Source: CAYTLQ01 sp964438715 (GTDB lineage Bacteria > Bacteroidota > Ignavibacteria > Ignavibacteriales > Ignavibacteriaceae). From it: 33,968 nt of DNA. Location of the stretch: assembly GCA_964438715.1 (NCBI GenBank), contig CAYTLQ010000171.1, forward strand, positions 1 to 33,968. Reading direction: 5' to 3'. A model generated the notes under the pieces. That model made no database searches. It saw nothing but the letters and a program-made list of their open reading frames with translations, and was not told the origin of the DNA. Of the stretch, positions 16,792 through 25,708 are shown piece by piece. A program made the translations under genes and the position numbers. How positions within the stretch are numbered: the first letter of the stretch is position 1; every line of letters starts with the position of its first letter.

Positions 16792-17482
16792 AGTTAAATA
16801 TGTAAGAATATTTTTAATACTGATTCTACTCTACAAATTAGCAGTTAAGCAAATTTAACCTGCCTATAAAAAATCTATAATCAATCTTTCCTATTCCCCA
16901 CATAAAAGTTACACTTTATTTTGTAAAACCTAAACTTGGATTTTACAAATTACTTTCTCAGAAGCACTTATCAAAAATATGAAAAAATCACTGTCAAAGG
17001 ATAATAATTACTAATCACTCTACATACCTTTTACATAGTTTCATAAAGAGTCATTAAATATTATTCTACAATTGTACTTTTTATGTGCAAATGAATTGCA
17101 TGTGTACTTACTCACTGAACAGTAGATATTTTCCTCGTATTTACACAATGCGGCTAACATTCAGGATATTATTCTTTTCACATGAACAATTCAATTCCAA
17201 TTCAGAATTTTACCAAATTAAAAAAGTATATGAGAGCAAAAGTATCCTAAATCTCCATAGAGTATTAATAAAAGAAAAGCCGAGCGTCATTTGTGGTTTC
17301 TTGTATTAAGTTATATCGCTAACGAAAATCAGCATGCATTTCTTCTTTACAAGATGGGAAAACCCCCGCTAAAAACTGCCGACCCCGTTTCTTTTTTTTG
17401 TTCTCTCTGCTTAGTATCTTAAACGCTTGTATTTACAATATTTATAGAATAATTCCAGCCTAAACAGAGCGAGAGTACAAGT
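16792..17482. other. AT-rich gene-free region between the AIPR gene and lpxC-fabZ
   Basis: A divergent intergenic region of 691 bases. It must hold the promoters of the AIPR gene (leftward) and the lipid A operon (rightward), but no confident -35/-10 or Bacteroidota-type TAnnTTTG box could be assigned. A 74-codon plus-strand frame at 17085-17309 has no recognisable content and I treat it as chance. One AT-rich hairpin is listed separately. A C- and T-rich patch at about 17363-17400 sits before the lpxC leader. No tRNA or IS end was recognised. The size and composition suggest a junction of inserted DNA with the core operon. Confidence 0.55.
16920..16949. repeat. AT-rich inverted repeat upstream of the AIPR gene
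   Basis: TTTGTAAAA (16920-16928) and TTTTACAAA (16941-16949) form a perfect 9-bp inverted repeat with a 12-base spacer. It lies about 130 bases upstream of the AIPR start. It could be an operator for an autoregulated promoter or an ordinary AT-rich coincidence; there is no following T-tract to make it a terminator. Confidence 0.35.
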
Positions 17483-18883
17483 ATGCTAGAAATGCAAAGG
17501 ACAATTAAAAAACCTGTTTCACTTTCCGGTATCGGTCTCCACACGGGTACCGAATGCACAATGACATTTAAACCTGCACCTGTTAATTATGGTATCAGGT
17601 TTGTCAGAGTGGATCTCGGGGGAAATCCGGAAATACCGGCTGTCTGTGATTATGTGGTTGATGTTTCACGCGGTACTACTCTTGCAATAGGCGAAGCACG
17701 GGTTCATACTGTTGAGCATGTCCTCGCCGCAGTTGTTGGTCTTCAGATTGATAATCTTATAATCGAGCTTGATGGTATTGAACCTCCCATCGGCGACGGT
17801 AGTGCAATGCCATATGTAGAAAAACTTATTGAGGCAGAGTTCGAGCAACAGGATGTCCCGAAAGATTATCTGATAATTGATGAGACGGTTATTTATCATA
17901 ACGAGGAAAAAGAGATTGATATTGTTGCTTTACCTTTGGATAGCTACCGTATTACCGTAATGGTGGACTATCAAAACCCTGCGCTCGGTAGTCAGCATAC
18001 AGGTCTTTTCGATTTGGAAAAGGAGTTTGTAAAGGAGTTTGCACCTGCCCGTACTTTTTGTTTCCTCAGTGAAGTTGAACAATTAAGTAAATTAGGTCTC
18101 ATTAAAGGCGGCGATATTGATAATGCAGTGGTGATCGTTGATCATCAGTTATCTGAAAAGGAACTGGATGAACTTTCTTCGAAACTTGGAATAGAACAGA
18201 AAGTGACCATTGGCGATAACGGCATACTTAATAATAAGGAATTACGCTTTCGTAATGAACCTGCACGCCATAAACTTTTAGATATGCTCGGCGACCTTGC
18301 GTTAATTGGTGTGCCTATTAAAGCACAGATATTGGCTGCACGACCCGGCCATAAAGCAAATGTAGAGTTTGCGAAAATGGTGCGCAAACTTTATCAGCAG
18401 AAAAAACTTGTACGGAAGTTTCAGCATGTAAAAACGGAGGGTGTGGTTTTCGATATTAATGCGATCCAGAAAATTCTTCCGCATCGGTACCCGTTTTTAC
18501 TCGTTGATAAAATTACCCATCTCGACCTTGACAAGAAAGTTATCGGCGTGAAATCGGTGAGCATAAATGAACCATTTTTTGCGGGACATTTTCCCGGTCA
18601 GCCGATTATGCCCGGCGTTCTTATTATAGAAGCAATGGCTCAAACCGGCGGGATATTACTCCTTAATTCTGTTCAGAACCCGGAGGAAAAATTGGTTATG
18701 TTTATGCAGATTAATAATGCGAAGTTTCGTAAACCGGTAATACCGGGCGACCAGCTTATTATGGAAATTGAATTGGTGAATAAAAAGAGTAAAGTTGTTA
18801 TGATGTCAGGTAAAGCGTATGTTAATCAGACCCTCGTTTGTGAGGCAGATTTTATGGCAGGTATAGTTGATAAAAATAAATAA
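17483..18883 (+). CDS. lpxC/fabZ: Bifunctional UDP-3-O-acyl-N-acetylglucosamine deacetylase / 3-hydroxyacyl-ACP dehydratase
   Basis: A 466-residue fusion. The LpxC half (1 to about 312) removes the acetyl group in the committed step of lipid A synthesis. Zinc ligands are visible as His79 in HTVEH, and His263 and Asp267 in ARHKLLD, with the catalytic His290 in PGHKANVEF. The FabZ half (about 320-466) dehydrates 3-hydroxyacyl-ACP: LPHRYPFLLVD, His369 in FAGHFPGQPIMPG and Glu383 in IIEAMAQTGG. The fusion is a lineage mark of Bacteroidota/Chlorobiota. It heads the plus-strand operon, 47 bases before lpxA. The start could be the ATG at 17483 or the one at 17492; the conserved QRTIKKPVSLSGIGLHTG fits either. 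Confidence 0.97.
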   Translation: MLEMQRTIKKPVSLSGIGLHTGTECTMTFKPAPVNYGIRFVRVDLGGNPEIPAVCDYVVDVSRGTTLAIGEARVHTVEHVLAAVVGLQIDNLIIELDGIEPPIGDGSAMPYVEKLIEAEFEQQDVPKDYLIIDETVIYHNEEKEIDIVALPLDSYRITVMVDYQNPALGSQHTGLFDLEKEFVKEFAPARTFCFLSEVEQLSKLGLIKGGDIDNAVVIVDHQLSEKELDELSSKLGIEQKVTIGDNGILNNKELRFRNEPARHKLLDMLGDLALIGVPIKAQILAARPGHKANVEFAKMVRKLYQQKKLVRKFQHVKTEGVVFDINAIQKILPHRYPFLLVDKITHLDLDKKVIGVKSVSINEPFFAGHFPGQPIMPGVLIIEAMAQTGGILLLNSVQNPEEKLVMFMQINNAKFRKPVIPGDQLIMEIELVNKKSKVVMMSGKAYVNQTLVCEADFMAGIVDKNK

Positions 18884-18930
18884 CAAAATAATTTTCCGTT
18901 CTTTGTTTCGGAGAAAGCGCTAAATAAAAG

Positions 18931-19707
18931 ATGGTGAATATTCATCAAACTGCAATAGTAAATCCCAGGGCAAATCTTGGAGTGAATGTTACAATCGGGC
19001 CTTATGTAATTATCCATGAGGATGTTGAAATTGGTGATGGTACTTATGTTGGTCCGCATACGGTAATTTATGATGGCGCACGAATAGGCTCGAATGTAAA
19101 ATTCTTTCAGTCAGTTTCTGTTGCGCACAGGCCCCAAGACTTAAAGTATGCAGATGAAAAAACATATTTTTATGTTGGTGATAACTGCACCATACATGAA
19201 TTCGTTACATTGCACAGAGGTACAAAAGAAACCGGTAAGTCGGAAATTGGCAAAAATGTTCTCTTAATGGCGTATAGCCATGTTGCTCACGACTGTTATA
19301 TTGGTAATAATTGTATTCTCGCAAATTCTGTTCAGGTAGCCGGACATGTTCACATTGATGACTATGCAATTATTGGTGGAACAACGCCCGTTCATCAGTT
19401 TTGTAAAGTGGGGAAACATTGTATGGTAGGAGGCGGATTCAGGGTTGTACAGGATGTGCCGCCTTTCATACTCGCAGCAAAAGAGCCACTGGCATACGAA
19501 GGACTGAATGTTATAGGTTTGCGGCGAAGAGGTTTTAGCAATCAACAGATTGAAACTCTGAAAAAAGCATATAGCTATATTTATGGCGGTCACTATAATG
19601 TAAGTCAGGCAAAAGAACAGTTGATTGCAGAGTTTCCGGGTGACCCTTATGTAGCGGAAATTATTGAATTCCTCGGAAAAAGTAAGCGCGGCCTGATCGG
19701 CAAGTGA
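18931..19707 (+). CDS. lpxA: UDP-N-acetylglucosamine acyltransferase
   Basis: First enzyme of lipid A synthesis, moving a 3-hydroxyacyl chain from ACP onto UDP-GlcNAc. At 258 residues it has the usual length. The N-terminal two thirds are hexapeptide repeats forming a left-handed beta-helix, with the catalytic base His120 in AYSHVAHDCYIGNNC (His125 in E. coli) and VAHRPQDLKY at about 64-73. The C-terminal helical part has RRRGFSNQQIETLKKAY. At the position of the E. coli acyl-length ruler Gly173, within GGxxxVxQDVPP, this protein has Arg171. The gene starts 47 bases after the lpxC-fabZ fusion and overlaps the next gene by 4 bases. Confidence 0.97.
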   Translation: MVNIHQTAIVNPRANLGVNVTIGPYVIIHEDVEIGDGTYVGPHTVIYDGARIGSNVKFFQSVSVAHRPQDLKYADEKTYFYVGDNCTIHEFVTLHRGTKETGKSEIGKNVLLMAYSHVAHDCYIGNNCILANSVQVAGHVHIDDYAIIGGTTPVHQFCKVGKHCMVGGGFRVVQDVPPFILAAKEPLAYEGLNVIGLRRRGFSNQQIETLKKAYSYIYGGHYNVSQAKEQLIAEFPGDPYVAEIIEFLGKSKRGLIGK

Positions 19708-20513
19708 ATTTCTTTTTCATAAACAGCGGTTACCATTCCGGTCATTACAATATGGCATGCGATCTGCACCTTGCTTCCATCTGTTCGGAGGGTGATTTTT
19801 ATTTCCGGCTTTATCAGTGGAAGCCATATTGCCTGTCACTGGGGTATAATCAATCAGACTCTGTAATTAATTTCAATGCACTGGAACAAGCAGGGTTTGA
19901 TGCGGTACGAAGGCCCACGGGCGGAAGAGCTATTTTACATGCGCAGGAATTAACATACTCAGTAGTTACGAAAGCAGGAAGATTTTTTACTCCACAGGAA
20001 CTCTATAGACGAATTAACAGCGCATTGAAAGCAGGTCTGGGGTTATATGATAATCTTCTTTCATCTGCCGAGCTTGAACAGGAACAGCCGGATTTTCGCA
20101 AATTTTATGAAACACAAAGCTCCATTGTGTGTTTTGCTTCAACAGCGAAAAATGAGTTAAAACATTCACACAAAAAACTGGTCGGGAGCGCCCAACGGAA
20201 ACTTGGTGAAACTTTGCTTCAGCATGGCTCAATACTTTGTTCTCCTGCGCATAAACAAATTACTGAATTGCTTAACCTTGAAGAATCCCTGTTACATCAG
20301 ATGAATACGGAACTGAATGAAAAAACTACCGATATTTTGAGTATAACAGGAAAAGATGTGGACTACCAAAAGCTTGGAAGTTGTATTCTGCAGGGAATGC
20401 AAACAGAGTTTGACGGATCTTTCCTTGCCGTTCAGGAAACATTGGTATTTAACGAAGATGATTTTCTCTCTTCTTATACAGATATAAAATTAGAAAACAA
20501 TCAGATACAATAA
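19704..20513 (+). CDS. Lipoate-protein ligase A / octanoyltransferase family protein
   Basis: Attaches lipoyl or octanoyl groups to carrier domains. The 269-residue protein has the BPL/LplA core: the RRPTGGRAILHAQELTYS segment (69-86) and KKLVGSAQRK (157-166) with the substrate-contacting Lys158. A cysteine, Cys143 in SSIVCFAS, lies where LipM-type octanoyltransferases have their catalytic Cys, so a LipM-like amidotransfer mechanism is an alternative to ATP-dependent ligation. No separate C-terminal LplA accessory domain is evident; the last 90 residues resemble neither closely. The start is GTG at 19704, overlapping the lpxA stop as GTGA. The stop overlaps the panB start as TAATG. The match to the family is sure, the exact reaction is not. 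Confidence 0.85.
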   Translation: MNFFFINSGYHSGHYNMACDLHLASICSEGDFYFRLYQWKPYCLSLGYNQSDSVINFNALEQAGFDAVRRPTGGRAILHAQELTYSVVTKAGRFFTPQELYRRINSALKAGLGLYDNLLSSAELEQEQPDFRKFYETQSSIVCFASTAKNELKHSHKKLVGSAQRKLGETLLQHGSILCSPAHKQITELLNLEESLLHQMNTELNEKTTDILSITGKDVDYQKLGSCILQGMQTEFDGSFLAVQETLVFNEDDFLSSYTDIKLENNQIQ

Positions 20514-21328
20514 TGAGTACACAAGGTCAATTCCGGAAGATTACCACAAAAACATTTATGCTGATGAAAAAGAAGGGAATAAAGATTACAGCCCTTACAG
20601 CATACGATTATATCACGGCAAAATTACTAGACCAGGCAGGAGTGGAATTAATTCTTGTCGGCGACTCACTCAGTAATGTTTTTCAGGGGAATGAAACTAC
20701 ATTACCTGTAACTATGGATCAAATGATTTATCATACAAATGCTGTGACGAAAGGTGTAAACAGAGCGATGGTTATTACGGATATGCCGTTTATGTCTTAT
20801 CAGTTAAGCGTTGATGAGGCGTTCCGTAATGCAGGAAGAATAATGAAAGAAACCGCTTCGGGTGGGGTTAAAATTGAAGGAGGCGAGCGGGTTGCGGAGT
20901 CAATTAGAAAGATTACACAAGCCGGTATCCCTGTAATGGGACACATTGGACTTACACCACAAAGCATACATCAGTTCGGCAGTTATCGTGAGCGCGGTAC
21001 AACTCCAGAGGAAGCTGAGGAGATATTAAAAGATGCGGCAATTCTTGAGGAAGCCGGTGCATTTTGTATTGTACTCGAAAAAATTCCCGCGGAATTAGCA
21101 AAAAAAGTAACAAACAGTGTAAGTATTCCAACCATCGGCATCGGCGCCGGTGTTCACTGCGATGGACAGATTCTGGTTACACCGGATATGTTAGGATTAA
21201 ATAAAGAATTTCATCCCCGGTTTGTTCGTAATTACGCCTCACTTGCTGATGTGATTGAAACCGCAGTTAGTAAGTATATCGAAGATGTTAAATCTTCCGA
21301 CTTCCCTTCTACCAGCGAAAGTTATTAA
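20513..21328 (+). CDS. panB: 3-methyl-2-oxobutanoate hydroxymethyltransferase
   Basis: First committed step of pantothenate and coenzyme A synthesis: adds a hydroxymethyl group from methylene-tetrahydrofolate to ketoisovalerate. At 271 residues the length is normal. The TIM-barrel landmarks are all present: ALTAYDYITAKLLDQAG, the metal-binding Asp51 in VGDSL and Asp90 in ITDMPF, Lys120 in GGVKIEGG, GHIGLTPQS, and the catalytic Glu189 in VLEKIP, with the closing IGIGAGVHCDGQILV segment. It overlaps the lipoate-ligase gene by one base and precedes the homocysteine methyltransferase gene by 16 bases. Identification is secure. Confidence 0.97.
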   Translation: MSTQGQFRKITTKTFMLMKKKGIKITALTAYDYITAKLLDQAGVELILVGDSLSNVFQGNETTLPVTMDQMIYHTNAVTKGVNRAMVITDMPFMSYQLSVDEAFRNAGRIMKETASGGVKIEGGERVAESIRKITQAGIPVMGHIGLTPQSIHQFGSYRERGTTPEEAEEILKDAAILEEAGAFCIVLEKIPAELAKKVTNSVSIPTIGIGAGVHCDGQILVTPDMLGLNKEFHPRFVRNYASLADVIETAVSKYIEDVKSSDFPSTSESY

Positions 21329-21344
21329 ATAGTATTTTTGCTTT

Positions 21345-22235
21345 ATGCCGGCTATTGCCGAATATCTTAAAACAATGAAGTCTCTTGGAAAGATTGCAAT
21401 TCTCGATGGCGCTATCGGGAGTTATCTTCAGGAAACATATTCCATAAGAGAGGAATTTCTTTGGGTTACCTCTGCAAATAAAATTCTTAAAGAAAACCTT
21501 GCGGACTTACACAAGAGTTATATAAGAGCAGGAGCAAATATTATTACAACAAATACATTCAGAACTAATCCTGCCGCCTTTTTGCGAGCCGGTAAAACTG
21601 AACGATTTGAAGATTATGTTTTTGAAGCGTGTTCTATTGCCCGCACGGCAGTGCACAATTCAGAAGTGTTTATTGCCGGCTCAAATCCGCCTGCCGAAGA
21701 TAGTTACCAAAAAGAGAGAACCCTCTCACAAAGCAGTCTTGAGGATAATCACTTCAAACATATAACAGCGCTGTGGGAAAATGGTGTTGATTTTATTTTG
21801 AATGAGACGCAAAGTCATTTTGATGAAATAAAAATTATCTGCGGGTTCTGTTCTCGTCAGTCAATTCCGTTCGCAATAAGCCTTTATGTTGACAATAGCG
21901 GTAAATTGCTAAGCGGTGAGGAAGTAGCTGAGGTAGCAGAGTATATAAATGGATTTCACCCGTTGTTTCTCGCATTTAATTGTATAAGTGCACAGCAGTT
22001 AGAAAAATTAGTCGCTGAGTTACGGCTCCCGGAGTACTGGGGATTTTACCTCAACTGCGGCAGTGGGAGTGTAACTGATGAAATTATACAATGCTGTGTA
22101 ACTCCGGAAGAATACAGCAGAGTAGTTTCAACTTTTTTTACTAAGATGCCGGTTGTTATCGGAGCTTGTTGCGGCTCAGGACCGGAACATATACAGGAAT
22201 TAAGCAGAGTTTTGCATGAACAAGGTTTTCATTAA
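21345..22235 (+). CDS. Homocysteine S-methyltransferase family protein
   Basis: A 296-residue stand-alone domain of the zinc-dependent homocysteine methyltransferase family (like MmuM or the N-terminus of MetH). Landmarks are the N-terminal ILDGAIGSYLQ (Asp21), GANIITTNTFRTN (63-75), the zinc ligands Cys213 in LAFNCIS and Cys275-Cys276 in GACCGSGPEHI. The methyl donor (S-methylmethionine, SAM or another) cannot be told from sequence. It returns homocysteine to methionine, so it would connect with MetK and AhcY encoded near the other end of the window. The family signature usually reads GGCCG; here it is GACCG. Start at ATG 21345, with a second ATG ten codons in. It overlaps ispE by 20 bases. 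Confidence 0.9.
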   Translation: MPAIAEYLKTMKSLGKIAILDGAIGSYLQETYSIREEFLWVTSANKILKENLADLHKSYIRAGANIITTNTFRTNPAAFLRAGKTERFEDYVFEACSIARTAVHNSEVFIAGSNPPAEDSYQKERTLSQSSLEDNHFKHITALWENGVDFILNETQSHFDEIKIICGFCSRQSIPFAISLYVDNSGKLLSGEEVAEVAEYINGFHPLFLAFNCISAQQLEKLVAELRLPEYWGFYLNCGSGSVTDEIIQCCVTPEEYSRVVSTFFTKMPVVIGACCGSGPEHIQELSRVLHEQGFH

Positions 22236-23064
22236 ATCACGCGCAAAAATTAATTTGGGGTTACATATAACGGCTAAAAGAGCTGATGGTTATCATGATA
22301 TTGAAACTATTTTTTTGCCGGTGGAATTACATGATGAAATAATTTTAGTAAAAAATCCGGTATTTGAATTTGATACTGATGATCCAGCTTTATCGGCTGA
22401 ACGCAGTGATAATCTGATTGTTAAAGCTGTTAAGTTGCTCGAACGGGAAACAGGGAAGACTCTCGGTGTGAGCATATATTTACAAAAAAATATTCCAATA
22501 GGTGCCGGTCTTGGTGGCGGCAGTTCGAACGCCGCCAATGTGTTGAATTCGTTAAATGAAATGTTTGCGCTCGATATTTCTGATGAACGAATGCGAGAGC
22601 TTGCACTTCAGCTAGGGTCTGATGTTCCTTTTTTTCTGCATCATAAGCCTGCCTATGCAACCGGAAGAGGCGAGATTTTACAGAGGATAGAGGTTGAGTC
22701 ACCATATCATCTTCTTATCGTTAACCCGGGTATTCATGTTTCCACGGCTGATGCCTACAAGGGAGTAACGCCTCGGGTTCCGGAGATACCACTTAATTCA
22801 CTCATTGAAAATGGCGTATTCAATCTGGCAAAACAATTCCGCTATCTTAGGAATGACTTCGAAGCAACTGTGCTCCTCAAATTTCCCTTAATACAATCTC
22901 TAAAGAATGACCTGTTGAGAAGGGGTGCAGTATTTTCTCTTATGAGTGGGAGCGGTTCCACTGTATTTGCTTTCTTTGACGATAGAAAAAAAACCGAAGA
23001 AGCATATTCAGTGTATCGCACGGAATATATTGCTTTCAGACAGTTTGCGGAGACTCAGGAATGA
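22216..23064 (+). CDS. ispE: 4-diphosphocytidyl-2-C-methyl-D-erythritol kinase
   Basis: Phosphorylates CDP-methylerythritol in the non-mevalonate isoprenoid pathway, feeding quinones and undecaprenyl phosphate. The 282-residue GHMP kinase has Lys11 in SRAKINLGLHI, ADGYHDIETIF (23-33), the ATP loop IPIGAGLGGGSSNAA (about 93-107), Asp136 in GSDVPFF and the C-terminal MSGSGSTVFAFF. The start codon lies 20 bases inside the preceding gene. This is supported because the conserved AKINLGLHI begins at residue 10, leaving no room for a later start. It is followed by an 89-base gap before lptD. Identification is secure. Confidence 0.96.
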   Translation: MNKVFIKSRAKINLGLHITAKRADGYHDIETIFLPVELHDEIILVKNPVFEFDTDDPALSAERSDNLIVKAVKLLERETGKTLGVSIYLQKNIPIGAGLGGGSSNAANVLNSLNEMFALDISDERMRELALQLGSDVPFFLHHKPAYATGRGEILQRIEVESPYHLLIVNPGIHVSTADAYKGVTPRVPEIPLNSLIENGVFNLAKQFRYLRNDFEATVLLKFPLIQSLKNDLLRRGAVFSLMSGSGSTVFAFFDDRKKTEEAYSVYRTEYIAFRQFAETQE

Positions 23065-23153
23065 TAACGGCACCTGCGTTTATTTTATCGGAGAAATGAA
23101 CCGTCAATTCAGTATTTTTCATAAATAAATATTTCTAATATTCCGTTTTACAC

Positions 23154-25691
23154 TTGCTGAACAGAATCTTCATCAGTATCACCGTTGTTATTATCTGTCT
23201 GACTTCTGCATACGCGGAGGATGCGCTTTTTTTTCAAGTGACTTCCGACAGTATGGTTGTTATTGATTCAATTGCTACATCATCTGATACCATACGCACA
23301 AAAACTGATATAGATTCTGTTGTGTATTCCTCTGCTTCAGATAGCATTGTTTTTTTTATTAAAAAGAAAAAGATGAATATTTATGGCACGGGTGATCTGC
23401 GGTATAAGGAAACAAATTTGAAGAGCGGACAGATATTTGTTGATTTTGCCACTAACAATGTTGAGGCATTTGCAAAAAACAAGGACAGCGCGGGACAGGA
23501 ATTAAAAGAAACCCCTATACTTCTCGATAAGGGCGAGGAGTACAAAGGCACCAGAATGAAGTATAACTTTAAAACCACGAGGGGGTATATTACTTATGCC
23601 GCAACAAAGAATGATGAAACTTCTTATTCAGGTGCAAAAATAAATAAAGTTGATAAAACTACATTTTTTATTCAAAATGGTATTTACACTACCTGCGATG
23701 CTGAAGAACCTCACTACTGCTTTTTTGGTAATGAGATGAAAGTAGTACAGAAAGAGCAACTTATTGGTAAATGGGTCTGGCTCACTTTTGGTAATGTTCC
23801 ATTCCCGATTCCATTACCATTTGTCGTAGTTCCACTGCAGTCAGGCCGTCGTTCCGGTATATTACCTCCTGCATACGGTGAGAGGCAGGGTTTTGGCAAA
23901 TATTTTTCCCGCTTCGGTTATTTCTGGGCAATAAGCGATTATATGGATTTACTTGCTACTGCCGATTATTACACAAAAGGTGGTTATAGTTTACAGGGAA
24001 GATACCGTTATGCACTGAGATATAATTTTACCGGAAGTATCGAGGGAAGTTTTTCTGATCTTCATTCAGGTGAACTTACTGATCCGGACAGACTAGAACA
24101 AAAAGACTGGCGCATACGCATTATTCATAATCAGAATATTGATCCGACCTCAAGAGCAGATTTAAATCTTGAATTTATGTCCGGTGGATATTTTCAGCAG
24201 AACACTACAAACTACGACCAATTGTTACGAAGGGAAATTACTTCGAATGCTTCGTACTTTAAGAGCTGGGAGGAAGCGGGGACAAGCCTTTCGCTTAACT
24301 ACAGCCGCAGGCAGGATCTTGATAACGGCAATATTAATGAAGTATTACCATCATTGAATATTACCAAAGCGCAGTTCTACCCGTTTAGAGGAAAAGGATC
24401 AGCGGCAGACCAAAGGTGGTATGAATTAATAGGAATTAGCTACAGCGGACAATTTTTGAACAAGCGCGATAAACAAGAGGGTCAGCTTAAAATTCGGGGT
24501 GGCGTGTCACACTCAGCGAGTATTGGCGCTTCTCCGAAAATCGGATACCTCAATTTATCTCCCTCGTTCAGTTACCGAGAGTATTGGTACAACAAACGGA
24601 TAGTTCGTTATTCGGTACCATCGTTCAATGGCAACGACTCGGTGATAACAGAGGATAAAAAAGAATATAATTTTGTTCGCACTTTTAGCTTTGGCGCCGG
24701 AACTTCAACAAAGCTCTATGGAATTTTTCAACCGCAAACTGCCGGCATTGCGGCTATCAGACATATTATTTCTCCAAGTGTCTCATATAACTATACTCCT
24801 GATTTTTCAACTCCCGGTTGGGGATATTATGATACCTACACCGATGTTAAAGGTAATATTGTTAAGTACAATAAATTTGAGCGGGAAATTTTCGGTGGCG
24901 CCGGAAGCAGGGAATCGCAATCTCTCGGTTTCAGGGTGGATAATAATTTTGAAATGAAAACGATGGTTGACCCGACCGATACCACTTCGAAAGAGCAAAA
25001 ATACCAATTACTCAATTTGTCCGGAAGTTTTAATTATGATTTCACCGCCGATAGTATGCGCTTTTCCGATATTCAGTTAAATTATCATACGCAAGTCGGA
25101 TCGTTTATGAGTTTGCAGGGAGGTACAATTTATTCACTCTACGATTATGACCGCAATACCGGAAGAGCAATAAATAAAACTCTGCTCTCATCGGGTAATG
25201 GTTTTTTGCGTATGACAAGTTTTAATTTTTCTGTATCCCTTTCGTTTAGCGGGGAAAGAAAATCCGGAAGCAGTGATTCAACTCAAGCAGAGCAGATATT
25301 TCCAAGTGAAAACAGGTTTTATCGTGGGATGTATGATATTCCTGAAGTTGATTTTGCAATTCCATGGAGTGTTTCTCTTAACTACAATTACAGTTTTAAT
25401 AAGTACAATCCTTTAAACCCTTCAAAGTACTCGAACCTCAGCGGAAATATTAATTTCAGTGTTACGCCGCTCTGGAAACTGACTTTGACCGGAAGTTATG
25501 ATATAACTGCTAAGGAATTTGCAGCGCCACAATTAACCGTCAGCAGAGACCTGCATTGTTGGCTCATGAATTTTACTTGGAACCCTCTTGGAGCATATAC
25601 CGGTTACAGACTGGAAATAAGGGTGAAAGCGCCGCAATTACAGGATTTGAAAATCACAAAATCTGACAGCTTCTTCAGCGGCAGAAGATAA
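23154..25691 (+). CDS. lptD: LptD-type LPS assembly outer-membrane protein (OstA/Imp family)
   Basis: An 845-residue protein predicted to insert LPS into the outer leaflet. A signal peptide is visible at 1-21 (FISITVVIICLTSAYA before ED). The start is a TTG; an in-frame stop 18 bases upstream and the lack of an ATG until codon 34 force this choice. Residues about 75-205 form an OstA/LptA-like N-domain, with IYTTCDAEEPHYCF (177-190) and VPFPIPLPFVVVPLQSGRRSGILPP (start 215). The rest, from about 245, is alternating aromatic beta-strand sequence (YFWAISDYMDLLATADYYTKGGYSL), typical of the barrel. Only three cysteines are evident (181, 189 and one near 805), unlike the four of E. coli, so the disulfide scheme would differ. 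Confidence 0.88.
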   Translation: MLNRIFISITVVIICLTSAYAEDALFFQVTSDSMVVIDSIATSSDTIRTKTDIDSVVYSSASDSIVFFIKKKKMNIYGTGDLRYKETNLKSGQIFVDFATNNVEAFAKNKDSAGQELKETPILLDKGEEYKGTRMKYNFKTTRGYITYAATKNDETSYSGAKINKVDKTTFFIQNGIYTTCDAEEPHYCFFGNEMKVVQKEQLIGKWVWLTFGNVPFPIPLPFVVVPLQSGRRSGILPPAYGERQGFGKYFSRFGYFWAISDYMDLLATADYYTKGGYSLQGRYRYALRYNFTGSIEGSFSDLHSGELTDPDRLEQKDWRIRIIHNQNIDPTSRADLNLEFMSGGYFQQNTTNYDQLLRREITSNASYFKSWEEAGTSLSLNYSRRQDLDNGNINEVLPSLNITKAQFYPFRGKGSAADQRWYELIGISYSGQFLNKRDKQEGQLKIRGGVSHSASIGASPKIGYLNLSPSFSYREYWYNKRIVRYSVPSFNGNDSVITEDKKEYNFVRTFSFGAGTSTKLYGIFQPQTAGIAAIRHIISPSVSYNYTPDFSTPGWGYYDTYTDVKGNIVKYNKFEREIFGGAGSRESQSLGFRVDNNFEMKTMVDPTDTTSKEQKYQLLNLSGSFNYDFTADSMRFSDIQLNYHTQVGSFMSLQGGTIYSLYDYDRNTGRAINKTLLSSGNGFLRMTSFNFSVSLSFSGERKSGSSDSTQAEQIFPSENRFYRGMYDIPEVDFAIPWSVSLNYNYSFNKYNPLNPSKYSNLSGNINFSVTPLWKLTLTGSYDITAKEFAAPQLTVSRDLHCWLMNFTWNPLGAYTGYRLEIRVKAPQLQDLKITKSDSFFSGRR

Positions 25692-25708
25692 GAGAAGAAT
25701 ATCGGTAT

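Noticed and set aside
14865..16915. Shared AGTTACACTTT at about 14868 and 16907
   Set aside because: Only 11 bases match and the flanks diverge at once; this length is expected by chance in AT-rich DNA.
17085..17309. 74-codon plus-strand frame between the AIPR gene and lpxC
   Set aside because: No recognisable motif, AT-rich composition and no RBS; it fits chance in a gap this AT-rich.
17401..17482. Promoter boxes for the lipid A operon
   Set aside because: Several AT-rich hexamers exist, for example TAGAAT near 17444, but none has a convincing partner at the right spacing, so no call is made.
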